From Burkholderiaceae bacterium (lineage in GTDB: Bacteria; Pseudomonadota; Gammaproteobacteria; Burkholderiales; Burkholderiaceae_E), in the NCBI GenBank assembly GCA_021463505.1, contig JAJTYR010000005.1, forward strand, positions 33,081 through 97,080: DNA of 64,000 nt, given 5' to 3'. A program made the translations under genes and the position numbers. The notes under the pieces are model-generated. The model was given only the letters and a program-made list of their open reading frames with translations, was not told the origin of the DNA and searched no databases. Numbering within the stretch: the stretch's first letter is position 1; each line of letters opens with the position of its first letter. Of the stretch, positions 25,411-34,762 are shown one piece after another.

Positions 25411-26544
25411 ATGACGACGACCCGAAGAATCCTGCGCACGCTGGCGGCGCTCGCGCTCGCCGCCGTCGCCTGCGCGCCGGCGCTGGCCGAACGGGTGCGC
25501 GAACTGGCCACGATCCAGGGCGTGCGCGCCAACCAGCTGATCGGCTACGGTCTGGTGGTCGGTCTGGACGGCAGCGGCGACCAGACGACGCAGGCGCCCT
25601 TCACCGTGCAGAGCCTGCAGTCGATGCTCTCGCAGCTGGGCATCCAGCTGCCGCCCGGCATCACGCCGCAGCTGCGCAACGCCGCCGCGGTGATGGTGAC
25701 CGCGCAGCTGCCGCCCTACGCGCAGGCCGGACAGCAGATCGACGTCACCGTCTCGTCGCTCGGCAACGCCAAGAGCCTGCGCGGCGGCACGCTGCTGCTC
25801 ACGCCGCTGCGCGGCGCCGACGCGCAGGTGTACGCGATGGCGCAGGGCAACCTGGTGGTGGGCGGTGCCGGCGCCTCGGCGGCCGGCAGCAAGGTGCAGA
25901 TCAACCACCTGAGCGCGGGTCGCGTGCCCGGCGGGGCCACGGTGGAGCGCGTGGTGCCGAACCACACGCTGTCGGCCGAGGCGATCCACATCGAGCTCAA
26001 CGACACCGACTTCGGTACCGCGCGTCGCGTCGCCGAAGCGATCAACGCGCGTGCGCTGCCCGGCGTCCAGGCAGGGGCACCGATCGCCGAACCGCTGGAC
26101 GCGCGAGTGATCCGCGTGCGCATGCCGCAGGACGCGGCGCTGCGCGTGCCGTTCCTGGCCGAACTGGAGAACCTCGAAGTGACGCTGGCGCAGCCGCAGG
26201 CCCGGGTGATCGTCAATGCCCGCACCGGTTCGGTGGTGATGAACCAGTCGGTGATGCTGGCCGCCAGCGCGGTGGCGCACGGCAACCTGTCGGTGACGGT
26301 GCAGACCACGCCGATCGTCAGCCAGCCGAACGCCTTCGCTCAAGGTTCGACCGTCGTGGCCGAAAAGGCCGATATCACGATCCGTCAGGAAGGCGGTTCG
26401 CTGATGATGCTGGAGGGCTCGGCCCGGCTGGCCGACGTCGTCAAGGCGTTGAACAGCCTGGGAGCGAGCGCGCAGGACCTGATCGCGATCCTGCAGGCGC
26501 TCAAGGCCGCCGGCAGTCTCAAGGCGGAGCTGGAGATCATCTGA
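25411..26544 (+). CDS. flgI: Flagellar P-ring protein FlgI
   Basis: 377 residues. FlgI forms the periplasmic P ring with the help of FlgA. A Sec signal peptide ends in APALA (about residue 26). Conserved stretches include RANQLIGYGLVVGLDGSGDQ, QSMLSQLGIQLPPG and NVAAVMVTAQLPP-like NAAAVMVTAQLPPYAQAGQQ. The stop shares bases with the flgJ start (TGATG). Confidence 0.97.
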   Translation: MTTTRRILRTLAALALAAVACAPALAERVRELATIQGVRANQLIGYGLVVGLDGSGDQTTQAPFTVQSLQSMLSQLGIQLPPGITPQLRNAAAVMVTAQLPPYAQAGQQIDVTVSSLGNAKSLRGGTLLLTPLRGADAQVYAMAQGNLVVGGAGASAAGSKVQINHLSAGRVPGGATVERVVPNHTLSAEAIHIELNDTDFGTARRVAEAINARALPGVQAGAPIAEPLDARVIRVRMPQDAALRVPFLAELENLEVTLAQPQARVIVNARTGSVVMNQSVMLAASAVAHGNLSVTVQTTPIVSQPNAFAQGSTVVAEKADITIRQEGGSLMMLEGSARLADVVKALNSLGASAQDLIAILQALKAAGSLKAELEII

Positions 26545-27497
26545 TGTCGTTGCCGTCGGTGTCCGCGCAGGGTCTGGCCGTCGACGCACGCGCGCTCGAC
26601 GGACTGCGTCGTGACGCCGCGCGCGATCCGCAGGCAGCGGTGCGCAAGGCTGCCGGCCAGTTCGAGGCCCTGTTCATGCAGCAACTGCTGAAGAGCATGC
26701 GCGACGCGATGCCCCGAAGCAGCCTGTTCGCGGGTACCGATCACGATTCCTGGGTCGGCATGCTCGACCAGCAACTGTCGCAGTCGCTGTCCGATCGGCC
26801 CGGCGGGCTGGCCGACATGATCGTGAAACAGCTGGCGCGCCACCTGCCGGCGCCGGACGCCGGCGCGGTTGCCGGCAGCACGGCTTCGGCGATGGTGGGC
26901 GAGCGTGGCGCCGCGCGCGACGGCTTCGCTGCGGGTGCGTCGCTGCCGCGGGAACGCAGCACCGCATCGCTCGATCCGCAGGCTGCCGAACGCCTGAAGA
27001 GCGTGCTGTCGCGCGGCATCGACGTCGCGCAGGCGGCATTCGTCGAGCGTGTGTGGCCGCACGCGCTCGCGGCGCAGCGCGCCACCGGCGTGCCCGCGGC
27101 GTACGTCGTCGGCCAGGCGGCGCTCGAATCGGGCTGGGGTCGCCAGGAGATCCGGCACGCCGACGGACGCAGCGCTCATAACCTCTTCGGCATCAAGGCG
27201 GGTGCCGGCTGGCAGGGCGACAGCGTCGACGTCACGACGACCGAATACGTCGACGGCACCGCGCGGCGCAGCGTCGAGCGCTTCAGGGCCTATGGATCAT
27301 ACGCCGAGGCATTCCGCGACTGGGCGTCGCTGATGACCGGCCACGAACGCTACGCGCCCGTGCTGCGCGCGAGCCGCTCGGTCGAGGGATACGCGAGCGG
27401 CATGCAGCGCGCCGGCTACGCAACCGATCCGCGCTACGGCGAGAAGCTCGAACGCACGATCAACCGGGCGCTGATGCTCGGACGCGCGGCGACCTGA
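26544..27497 (+). CDS. flgJ: Dual-function FlgJ: rod cap and peptidoglycan hydrolase
   Basis: 317 residues in two domains. The rod-binding domain (AAGQFEALFMQQLLKSMRDA) covers about residues 30-110; a linker follows; the glucosaminidase domain begins near residue 160. E195 in AALESGWGRQEI is the expected catalytic Glu and SAHNLFGIKAGAGWQGDSVD the conserved follow-up. FlgJ cuts the wall so the rod can pass. The two-domain form is normal for beta- and gamma-proteobacteria. Confidence 0.96.
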   Translation: MSLPSVSAQGLAVDARALDGLRRDAARDPQAAVRKAAGQFEALFMQQLLKSMRDAMPRSSLFAGTDHDSWVGMLDQQLSQSLSDRPGGLADMIVKQLARHLPAPDAGAVAGSTASAMVGERGAARDGFAAGASLPRERSTASLDPQAAERLKSVLSRGIDVAQAAFVERVWPHALAAQRATGVPAAYVVGQAALESGWGRQEIRHADGRSAHNLFGIKAGAGWQGDSVDVTTTEYVDGTARRSVERFRAYGSYAEAFRDWASLMTGHERYAPVLRASRSVEGYASGMQRAGYATDPRYGEKLERTINRALMLGRAAT

Positions 27498-27510
27498 AGG
27501 AAGACACGCA

Positions 27511-29394
27511 ATGTCGGCACTGCTCTCCGTTGGCCAGAGTGCGCTGCTGGCCGCTTACGCGCAGTTGCGCACCGCGGGTCACAACGTCGCGAACGCCAAC
27601 ACGCCCGGCTTTACCCGCCAGGAAGCGCTGCTGGCCACCGCGGGCGGTCAGTATGGCGGCAGCGGCTTTCTCGGCCAGGGCGTGGATATCGTGACGGTGC
27701 AACGCCGCTACGACCGCTTCCTCGCGGCTGAACTGGCGTCGAGCACCGCGCTGGCGGCCGCCGACAGCGCGCGCGCCGGGCAGCTCGGGCGCCTCGACCA
27801 TCTGCTGGCCGACACCGACAACGGCATCGGCGTGGCGATCGACGAATTGAACGCCGCGCTGGCCGACCTGGTCAATCGCCCTGCCGACGCGAGTGCACGG
27901 CAGATCGTGCTGGCGCGCGCCGACGCGCTCGCGCTGCGCATGCGCACGGTCGATGCGCAACTGCAGCAGCTCGGGCACGAAGCCGACGAGCGGATCGGTC
28001 ACGCCGCGAGCCTGGCCACCGATCTGCTCGGTCGCATCGCGGGTCTGAACGAACGCATCGCCGCGAATGCCGGCACCGGGCACCCCCCCAACGACCTGCT
28101 CGACGAGCGCGACCGCCTGTTGCTCGACCTCAACGGCTTCCTGAAGGCCGGCGTCTACACGCAGGACGATGGCACCGTCAGCGTATTCGCGGCCGGCGGC
28201 GAGGCGCTGGTGGCCGGCAATCGTGCCGCCATCCTGCGCGCCGAGCCCGATCCGCTCGATCCTTCGCGGCAACGTGTCGTGCTCGCGCTGGGTGCGACCG
28301 GGCTGCCGATGACTGCCACGACACTGGGCGGCGGTTCGATTGCCGGGCTGCTGCACTTTCGCGACCAGGACCTGCAGGCAGCACGCGCGCGGATCGGCCA
28401 ACTGGCCGGTGCCATCGCTGCGGCCTTCAACCGGCAGCAGTCGCTGGGCGCCGACGCGAGCGGTGTCGCCGGGCAACCGCTGTTCGCCTCGGGCGAGCCG
28501 CGCTCGACTGCGGCCTCGACCAACACCGGTTCGGCACGCATCGTGGCCAGCGTCGTCGACGGCACGCAGCTGGCTGCCAGCGATTACCAGATCCGCCATG
28601 ACGGCGTGCAATACCTGGTCACGCGCAGCGCCGACGGGCTCGAGCGCAGCTACGCCACCCTGCCGCAGACGGTGGACGGACTGCGGATCGGCCTGGCGAG
28701 TGGCGTGCCGGCAGCCGGTGACCGCTTCGAGCTGCGCAGCGCCACGACGATCGCCGCCGGCTTCGAGCGCGCACTGTCTTCGGGCGCCGGCCTGGCCACC
28801 GGCTATGCAGTGAGCGCCGCGGGAGCCGCCAGCAACACCGGCAGCGTGTCCGTGTCCGCATTCGCCGTGAACGCGGCCGACGCGAACCTGGCGCAGCCGG
28901 TGACGCTCACCTTCACGGCGTCCGGCACCTTCGACGTCAGCGGCGCCGGTACCGGCAACCCCACCGGGGTCGCCTGGTCGCCGGGTCAGCCGATCGACTA
29001 CAACGGGTGGACGCTCGCCTTGCAGGGCACCCCGCAGCCGGGTGACCGGATCGAGATCGTGCCGACCGGCGACCCCTCGGTGGACAACCGCAATGCGCGC
29101 GCGATGATCGGCCTGGCCGACCAGCCGCTGGCGGACGGTGCGCGCTTCAACGAGGCGTTCGCCGCGCTGCTCGCCGACGTGGGCACGCGCACGCAGTCGG
29201 CGCAGGCCAGCGAGTCGGTCTCCACGCGCCTGCTCGGCGACGCGCAGGCGGCCCAGGCGCAGGTTTCGGGCGTGAACCTCGACGAGGAGGCGGCGCGGCT
29301 CATGCAGTACCAGCAGATGTACCAGGCCGCGGCGAAAGTCATCCAGGCGGCGCAGACGATGTTCGACACGCTGTTGCAGGCCACAGGGCGTTGA
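27511..29394 (+). CDS. flgK: Hook-filament junction protein FlgK
   Basis: 627 residues. First junction ring between hook and filament, chaperoned by FlgN. N-terminal AYAQLRTAGHNVANANTPGF and C-terminal SGVNLDEEAARLMQYQQMYQ with AAKVIQAAQTMFDTLL are family signatures. The central part is extended with Ala/Gly/Thr-rich repeats. 14 bp after flgJ; no separate sigma-28 site was seen here. Confidence 0.96.
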   Translation: MSALLSVGQSALLAAYAQLRTAGHNVANANTPGFTRQEALLATAGGQYGGSGFLGQGVDIVTVQRRYDRFLAAELASSTALAAADSARAGQLGRLDHLLADTDNGIGVAIDELNAALADLVNRPADASARQIVLARADALALRMRTVDAQLQQLGHEADERIGHAASLATDLLGRIAGLNERIAANAGTGHPPNDLLDERDRLLLDLNGFLKAGVYTQDDGTVSVFAAGGEALVAGNRAAILRAEPDPLDPSRQRVVLALGATGLPMTATTLGGGSIAGLLHFRDQDLQAARARIGQLAGAIAAAFNRQQSLGADASGVAGQPLFASGEPRSTAASTNTGSARIVASVVDGTQLAASDYQIRHDGVQYLVTRSADGLERSYATLPQTVDGLRIGLASGVPAAGDRFELRSATTIAAGFERALSSGAGLATGYAVSAAGAASNTGSVSVSAFAVNAADANLAQPVTLTFTASGTFDVSGAGTGNPTGVAWSPGQPIDYNGWTLALQGTPQPGDRIEIVPTGDPSVDNRNARAMIGLADQPLADGARFNEAFAALLADVGTRTQSAQASESVSTRLLGDAQAAQAQVSGVNLDEEAARLMQYQQMYQAAAKVIQAAQTMFDTLLQATGR

Positions 29395-29431
29395 CGGTGC
29401 ACGCGCGGCGAACCGGCACGGAGACTCGACG

Positions 29432-30346
29432 ATGACCCGAATCCCCACCTTGTACGCCTTCGAACGCAGCCTCGACGCAATGAACGAGCGGCGCGTCGCG
29501 CTGGCACGCAGCCAGATGCAGCTGTCCACCGGCAGGCGCGTGAATGCGCCGGGCGACGATCCGCTCGGTGCCGCACAGGCCGAGCGTGCCCGTTCGCAGC
29601 GCGCCCGGCTGGACATCGAGCGGCGCATGAACGACTTCGCGCGCACCATGCTGGGCCAGGCGGAGAGCGCCATGGCGGGTGCCAGCGACACGCTGCAGGG
29701 GGCGCGCGAGACACTGATCGCCGCGGGCAGCGGCGTGCTCGCGCCCGCCGACCGGACGATGCTTGCCCATGCGCTGCGTGGCGCCCGCGACGAGTTGCTG
29801 TCGATCGCCAACCGTCCCGACGGCGCCGGCGGCTACGTTTTCGGTGGACAGGGGAGCGCGCGTGCGCCGTTCGACGCGAGCGGCACACCGGCGTGGCTGC
29901 CGCACGCCGGCGAGCAATCCACCGGCCTGGACGTGCCGTTCACCACCAGCCAGGACGGCCGCGCGGTGTTCGTCGATCTCGACGGCACCGGCACGCGCCA
30001 GAGCATCTTCCAGACCATCGACGATGCGATCGCGCTGCTCGACGATGCCGGCGCCCCGGGCGACGCGCGTGCCGCCGGTCTGGACACTGCCCTGAACGGC
30101 GTGGACGCGGCGCTCGGGCGCCTGTTGCTCGCGCGCACGCGCGCCGGCGAGCAGATGCGCGCGATCGACTCGCGCGAGCGACTGATCGAGAGCGGGGAAA
30201 TCGAGCTGAGCGGGCGCATCTCCGATCTCGTCGACGCCGACTACGCGTCGACGATCACCAGACACCAGCAGAACCAGACCGCACTCGAAGCGGCGATGAT
30301 CACTTACGCCCAGGTCGCGCGCTCGAGCCTGTTCCAGTACCTGTGA
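29432..30346 (+). CDS. flgL: Hook-filament junction protein FlgL
   Basis: 304 residues. Second junction protein, flagellin-like at both ends: RIPTLYAFERSLDAMNERRV and LSTGRRVNAPGDDPLGAAQA at the N-terminus, ISDLVDADYASTITRHQQNQ at the C-terminus. Last structural gene of the flg run; followed after 14 bp by a signalling gene on the same strand. Confidence 0.95.
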   Translation: MTRIPTLYAFERSLDAMNERRVALARSQMQLSTGRRVNAPGDDPLGAAQAERARSQRARLDIERRMNDFARTMLGQAESAMAGASDTLQGARETLIAAGSGVLAPADRTMLAHALRGARDELLSIANRPDGAGGYVFGGQGSARAPFDASGTPAWLPHAGEQSTGLDVPFTTSQDGRAVFVDLDGTGTRQSIFQTIDDAIALLDDAGAPGDARAAGLDTALNGVDAALGRLLLARTRAGEQMRAIDSRERLIESGEIELSGRISDLVDADYASTITRHQQNQTALEAAMITYAQVARSSLFQYL

Positions 30347-30360
30347 GCGTGGCGCGTGCG

Positions 30361-31554
30361 ATGCCGGAATCACTGCTCGCGCGCGCGCTGATCGGCTACG
30401 AGCCGATCCTCGACCGGGACGGCAATGCGCTGGCGATGCGCGCGACGATCGCGTTGCACGAACGGTCGGCCAGCCAGGCGGCGCTGTACCACGCGCTCTC
30501 GGCGCTGGTCCCGGGTGGCGGCAGCGCCATCGCGATCCGCTGTGCCGCCGCCTTCGACGATGCGCTGCTGGATGTCGAGCCGGTCGATTCGCTGTGGATC
30601 GAGGTGCCTGCGACGCTGGCGTCGACGCGGAAGGGGCAGGTCCTGCTGGATGCGATGCACCAGCACGGTCTGCGCATGGTGCTGTCCGGCCCGCCCGCGG
30701 ATGCGCTGCCCGACGAGTTGCTGGCGGCGTTTCACCTGTCGCTGGTCCACGTCGACGAAGATCGCCGCGCGACCGCGCCGACGCCGCCGGATCCTGCGCT
30801 GGCCGGGCGTCGCACGATCCCGTTCGCGCAGGAAGGCGTGCACACCGCCGCCGCGATGCGTGCCTGCTTCGCGCGCGGCGCGGCCGCCGTCGTCGGCTGG
30901 CCGATGGACGACATCCCGCACGGGCCGCGCAGGACGGGGACCAGCCCGGATCACGCCACCATCATCCAGCTGATGACGATGATCGCGCGTGGCGACGATG
31001 CGCCGGCCATCGAGACGCTGATCCGGCGCGATCCGGTGCTCGCCTGGCGACTGCTGCGCTACATCAATTCGCCGGATTTCGGGTTGACCGTCGAGGTTCA
31101 GTCGTTTCGCCACGCGGTGATGATGCTCGGCTATGCGCGGCTCGCGCGCTGGCTCGCGCTGCTGCTTGCCACCGCGTCGAAGGACCCGGCCATGCGCCCG
31201 GTCATGATTGCGTCGTTCCGGCGCGGCCTGATGCTCGAACAATTGATCGACACCGGCCAGGACGAGCGCGTGCGCGACGAAGTGTTCATCCTGGGCGTTT
31301 TCTCGCTGCTCGACCGGATGCTGAACGAGTCGTTCGCCCGGTTGTTCGATACGCTGCGGGTGCCCGTGCGCGTGCGCGAGACGCTGGTCGAAGGTCGTGG
31401 CCCTTACCTGCCGTACCTGCGTCTGCTCGAGGCGATCGAGAGCGGACACGGCGCGGCCGTGATGCGCGCCGTGCATGCGTGCTCGATTCCGCTCGAACAC
31501 TGCAATCGCGCGGTGGTGCGGGCGCTGGCCGCGCCCGACCTGCTCGCGGTCTGA
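30361..31554 (+). CDS. HDOD-domain signalling protein with degenerate EAL half (YuxH-like)
   Basis: 397 residues from the ATG at 30361; a GTG at 30343 overlapping the flgL stop is also possible. The N-terminal half (to about 195) follows the YuxH pattern, an EAL-like fold: LLARALIGYEPILDRDG, but the EAL motif and metal ligands are missing, so no c-di-GMP phosphodiesterase activity is expected. The C-terminal half is an HDOD domain (RRDPVLAWRLLRYINSPDFG; FRHAVMMLGYARLARWLALL). Such proteins act in signalling, often linked to motility or c-di-GMP. Placement 14 bp after flgL implies co-expression with the flagellum. Exact role unknown. Confidence 0.82.
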   Translation: MPESLLARALIGYEPILDRDGNALAMRATIALHERSASQAALYHALSALVPGGGSAIAIRCAAAFDDALLDVEPVDSLWIEVPATLASTRKGQVLLDAMHQHGLRMVLSGPPADALPDELLAAFHLSLVHVDEDRRATAPTPPDPALAGRRTIPFAQEGVHTAAAMRACFARGAAAVVGWPMDDIPHGPRRTGTSPDHATIIQLMTMIARGDDAPAIETLIRRDPVLAWRLLRYINSPDFGLTVEVQSFRHAVMMLGYARLARWLALLLATASKDPAMRPVMIASFRRGLMLEQLIDTGQDERVRDEVFILGVFSLLDRMLNESFARLFDTLRVPVRVRETLVEGRGPYLPYLRLLEAIESGHGAAVMRAVHACSIPLEHCNRAVVRALAAPDLLAV

Positions 31555-31605
31555 CGCCGCGAAGGCAGTCCGGCCGGCTGGAGCCGGTCCGGGTAAACTG
31601 CGCGA

Positions 31606-32292
31606 ATGGATCGCAACGAACTGAAGCGCGCCGCGGCGCGCGCAGCGCTCGACGAACTCGTCGACGGTGCGATCGCGGGCGTGGGCAGCGGTTCCACCGT
31701 CGACCTGTTCATCGACGAGCTGGGTGCGCGGCGCGCACGCGTCGCCGGCGCAGTCTCGAGCTCGGCGCGCAGCAGCGAGCGGCTGCGCGCCAACGGCATC
31801 GAGGTGCTCGACCTGAATCGGGTGCTCGCCGAAGGGCACGGCATTCCGGTCTACGTCGACGGCGCCGACGAGATCGATCCGGCGCTGCGCATGGTCAAGG
31901 GCGGCGGGGGCGCGCTCACGCGCGAGAAGATCGTCGCGGCGGCCTGCGCGCGCTTCGTCTGTATCGTCGACGCGTCGAAGTGCGTCGAGCGCCTCGGGCG
32001 CTTTCCGCTGCCGGTCGAGGTGATCCCGATGGCGCGCGAGCTGGTCGCGTCGCGGCTGCGTGGCCTGGGCGGGCAACCGGCGCTGCGTGAAGGCTTCGTC
32101 ACCGACAACGGCAACCAGATCCTGGACGTCTCGGGCCTGCGGTTCGACGATCCGGTCGCCTTCGAAACCGAAGTGAACCAGTGGCCGGGCGTGGTCACCG
32201 TCGGCCTGTTTGCCAGGTCCGGGGCCGACGTGGTTATCATTGCGTCGCCAGCAGGCATCGAACGGCGCGCAGCGCCCGGGGCGAGGGGCTAG
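31606..32292 (+). CDS. rpiA: Ribose-5-phosphate isomerase A
   Basis: 228 residues. Interconverts ribose-5-phosphate and ribulose-5-phosphate in the pentose phosphate pathway. Motifs: [35 protein letters not shown] and TREKIVAAA, with the catalytic Asp/Glu in DGADEID and Lys in KGGGGAL. A TAAACT hexamer ends only six bases before the ATG and no ribosome site is seen, so a leaderless message is possible. Confidence 0.96.
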   Translation: MDRNELKRAAARAALDELVDGAIAGVGSGSTVDLFIDELGARRARVAGAVSSSARSSERLRANGIEVLDLNRVLAEGHGIPVYVDGADEIDPALRMVKGGGGALTREKIVAAACARFVCIVDASKCVERLGRFPLPVEVIPMARELVASRLRGLGGQPALREGFVTDNGNQILDVSGLRFDDPVAFETEVNQWPGVVTVGLFARSGADVVIIASPAGIERRAAPGARG

Positions 32293-32416
32293 TACTGCCG
32301 GGTCGGGGAACCCGGGCCCGTCGGCCAGCCCGGGGCGGCTCGCCCGGACCGATTCGACCAGACCGACACGACCAGACAATTCGAGCGGACCGACATCGTC
32401 CGGGGGGGACTGCGTG

Positions 32417-33004
32417 ATGTTTCGTTTCGAAGCGCTGCGGCCGCAGCAAGACGACCGGCTTGCGTTCCTGAAGGGGTTCCTGCGGCAACCGCGCGACGTC
32501 GGCTCGGTCATTCCCAGTTCGCGCTTTCTCGAGAGGAAGATGGTGCGCATGGCCGGGATCGGCCAGGCCCAGTCGGTGGTCGAACTCGGACCGGGGACCG
32601 GCGGCACCACGCGGGCGATCCTGGCCGCGATGCCGGAATCGGCAACGCTGCTGGCGATCGAGCTCGATCCGGCGTTCGTCGACCACACCCGCGACATCGA
32701 CGACCGGCGCCTGATCGTCCACCAGGGCAGCGCCGAGCAGCTGGCCGAATTGATCATGGCGCACCGGCTGCGTCCGCCCGAGGCGATCCTCTCGGGCATT
32801 CCGTTCTCGACGATGCCCGAAGCAACCGGCACGCGCATCATCGAAGCGATCCGCGACGTGCTCGCGCCGGGCGGCTGTTTCGTGGCCTACCAGTTTCGCG
32901 GCGCGGTCGCCGATCGCGCCAGACCGATCTTCGGGGAGCCGGAAGTGTCGACGGAGTTCCTGAACATTCCGCCGATGCGGGTGTATCGCTGGCGCAAACG
33001 CTGA
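32417..33004 (+). CDS. SAM-dependent methyltransferase, phospholipid N-methyltransferase-like
   Basis: 195 residues from the ATG at 32417. The SAM-binding motif VVELGPGTGGTTRAIL is at about residues 53-70, with a preceding KGFLRQPRDVGSVIPSSRFL stretch seen in PmtA-like and rRNA adenine dimethylase-like proteins, and the IPF (SGIPFSTM) motif instead of NPPY. Substrate could be phosphatidylethanolamine or another lipid; sequence alone does not decide. The 124 bp after rpiA are low-complexity with repeated gacc/gaccg units. Confidence 0.75.
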   Translation: MFRFEALRPQQDDRLAFLKGFLRQPRDVGSVIPSSRFLERKMVRMAGIGQAQSVVELGPGTGGTTRAILAAMPESATLLAIELDPAFVDHTRDIDDRRLIVHQGSAEQLAELIMAHRLRPPEAILSGIPFSTMPEATGTRIIEAIRDVLAPGGCFVAYQFRGAVADRARPIFGEPEVSTEFLNIPPMRVYRWRKR

Positions 33005-33043
33005 CGTACGGGCACGGTCACGCGCACGCGTGGCGCCTTCGAT

Positions 33044-33316
33044 TCAGGCGTTCGGCGGGACGTAGCCCGGCGGTCTTTCGGAGCCGGCGCCGAAGAAATA
33101 GGCTTCGAGCTGCGTGGCCAGGTACTTGCGGGCGCGCGCATCGGCGAGGCTCAGCCGGTTCTCGTTGACCAGCATCGTCTGGTGGCGGATCCAGCCCTGC
33201 CAGGCCTCCTTCGAGACGTTCTCGTAGAGCCGCTTGCCGAGCTCGCCCGGATAGGGCGGGAAGTCGAGGCCCTCGGCCTCGCGCTGCAGCTTGATGCAGA
33301 ACACCATTCGCGACAT
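33044..33316 (-). CDS. yggX: YggX family Fe(II) trafficking / oxidative damage protection protein
   Basis: 90 residues, typical length. [39 protein letters not shown] and [14 protein letters not shown] are family hallmarks, with the conserved Cys7. YggX is linked to iron handling and protection of Fe-S proteins. AGGAG precedes the start. Nine bases after argA on the same strand, so co-transcribed. Confidence 0.95.
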   Translation of the reverse strand: MSRMVFCIKLQREAEGLDFPPYPGELGKRLYENVSKEAWQGWIRHQTMLVNENRLSLADARARKYLATQLEAYFFGAGSERPPGYVPPNA

Positions 33317-33324
33317 TCGGACTC

Positions 33325-34740
33325 CTACAGCTGCTTGATCAGCACCAGTGATTTTCGTTGCCAGTTGTAAAGGCCGCGGCGCTGCCCGGGCAACTGGTCG
33401 ACCGAGGCGAGCACGAAGCCGCGCTTGAGGAACCAGTGCATGGTACGCGTGGTGAGCACGAACAGCCGCTTCAACCCTGCCGCGCGCGCGCGCTGCTCGA
33501 TGCGCTGCAGCAGCCGCTCGCCGTCGCCGCGCCCCTGCACCAGCGGGTTGACCGCCAGCGCTGCCATCTCGCCGATGCCGTCCCGGGGAAACGCGTACAG
33601 CGCGGCACAGCCGAAGATGACGCCGTCGTGCTCGATCACCGTGAAGTTGCCGATCTCGCGCTCGATCAGGCCGCGGTCGCGGCGCACGAGTGTGCCGTCG
33701 TCTTCGAGCGGGCGCAGCAGCGCAAGCAGCCCGCCGACGTCGTCGGGTCCGGCTTCGCGCAGCGCTTCGAGGGTTTCCTCGACCAGCATCGTGCCGACGC
33801 CGTCGTGCTGGAACAGTTCGAGCAGCACGCTGCCGTCGAGTCCATACGGAATGATGTGCGCGCGCGCCACGCCGCCTTCGCAGGCGCGCAATGCGTGGCG
33901 CAGCGTGAACGCCATCTCCTCCGGCAAAGTGCCGGCGGCGAGCAATTCCTTCGCCTCGGCTTCGGAGACTTCGCGGCGCAGCGTGCCGTCGACATCGAAC
34001 ACGCCGCCGGTTTCGGCCAGCACGATCAGCTTGTCGGCGTCGAGCGCGATCGCCGTGCTGGCGGCGACGTCTTCCATGCTCAGGTTGAAGGCTTCGCCGG
34101 TGGGCGAATAGCCCAGCGGCGACAGCAGCACCATCGCGCCGCTGTTGAGCGCGAACCGTATCGTCTGCACGTCGATCTTGCGCACCAGCCCGGTCTGCTG
34201 GTAGTCGACGCCGTCGACAATGCCGACCGGCCGCGCCGTGACCAGGTTGCCCGAGACCACACGCACCGCCGAGTGCGCCATCGGCGTGTTCGGCAGCCCT
34301 TGCGAGAACGCGGCCTCCAGGTCGAGGCGGATTTCGCCGGAGGCCTCCTTGGCGCATTCGAGCGCGACCGGGTCGGTGATGCGCAGCCCTTCGGCGTAGT
34401 GCGCCTGCACGCCGCGCAGGCGCAGTTGCTCGTTGACCTGAGGGCGCGAGCCGTGCACCAGCACGATACGCATGCCCATCGCGTGCAGCAGGCTGAGGTC
34501 CTGCACCAGCGGATTGAGCCAGCCGGCCTGGATCAGCTCGCCGGGCACCGCGACCACGAAGGTCTTGCCGCGGAATGCGTGGATGTAAGGGGCGACCCGG
34601 CGCAGCCAGGCGACGAAGCGTGCTTCGTCCTGCTGGGGGCCCGTGGACGCCGGTGCGGCCACATCGTCGGGCCCGGCGGCGCCGGTGGCGGATGCGGCTG
34701 GCGCCGCGGGGGGAGGAGCGGGCTGGACGGGTGCGTTCAT
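33325..34740 (-). CDS. argA: N-acetylglutamate synthase ArgA
   Basis: 471 residues from the ATG at 34740. Catalyses acetyl-CoA + glutamate to N-acetylglutamate, first step of arginine synthesis. An N-terminal Ala/Pro tail precedes the amino-acid-kinase-like domain (about 35-315: [40 protein letters not shown]) and a C-terminal GNAT domain (about 325-471: [34 protein letters not shown]). A perfect TATAAT lies six bases before this start, so the message may be leaderless; an alternative start at 34764 would lie upstream of it. Confidence 0.94.
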   Translation of the reverse strand: MNAPVQPAPPPAAPAASATGAAGPDDVAAPASTGPQQDEARFVAWLRRVAPYIHAFRGKTFVVAVPGELIQAGWLNPLVQDLSLLHAMGMRIVLVHGSRPQVNEQLRLRGVQAHYAEGLRITDPVALECAKEASGEIRLDLEAAFSQGLPNTPMAHSAVRVVSGNLVTARPVGIVDGVDYQQTGLVRKIDVQTIRFALNSGAMVLLSPLGYSPTGEAFNLSMEDVAASTAIALDADKLIVLAETGGVFDVDGTLRREVSEAEAKELLAAGTLPEEMAFTLRHALRACEGGVARAHIIPYGLDGSVLLELFQHDGVGTMLVEETLEALREAGPDDVGGLLALLRPLEDDGTLVRRDRGLIEREIGNFTVIEHDGVIFGCAALYAFPRDGIGEMAALAVNPLVQGRGDGERLLQRIEQRARAAGLKRLFVLTTRTMHWFLKRGFVLASVDQLPGQRRGLYNWQRKSLVLIKQL

Positions 34741-34746
34741 CGCGTC

Positions 34747-34754
34747 ATTATAAT
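34747..34754. promoter_or_regulatory. Shared ATTATAAT -10 element between argA and hrpA
   Basis: The 8-bp palindrome ATTATAAT gives a perfect TATAAT on each strand: 34747-34752 for argA (six bases before its ATG) and 34749-34754 for hrpA (eight bases before its ATG). The two promoters overlap and should exclude each other. No strong -35 match was seen. Confidence 0.6.
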
Positions 34755-34762
34755 TTCGACCC

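Noticed and set aside
27460..29811. 783-codon minus-strand open frame opposite flgJ-flgL
   Set aside because: Antisense shadow of flgK and flgL caused by high GC at third codon positions; Arg/His/Gln-rich with no motif.
31570..31593. GC-rich inverted repeat between the HDOD gene and rpiA as terminator
   Set aside because: Stem is imperfect, has no T run, and overlaps the expected rpiA promoter.
31594..31606. Ribosome site for rpiA
   Set aside because: No purine-rich element found within 15 bases of the ATG; the only motif is the TAAACT box, treated as a -10.
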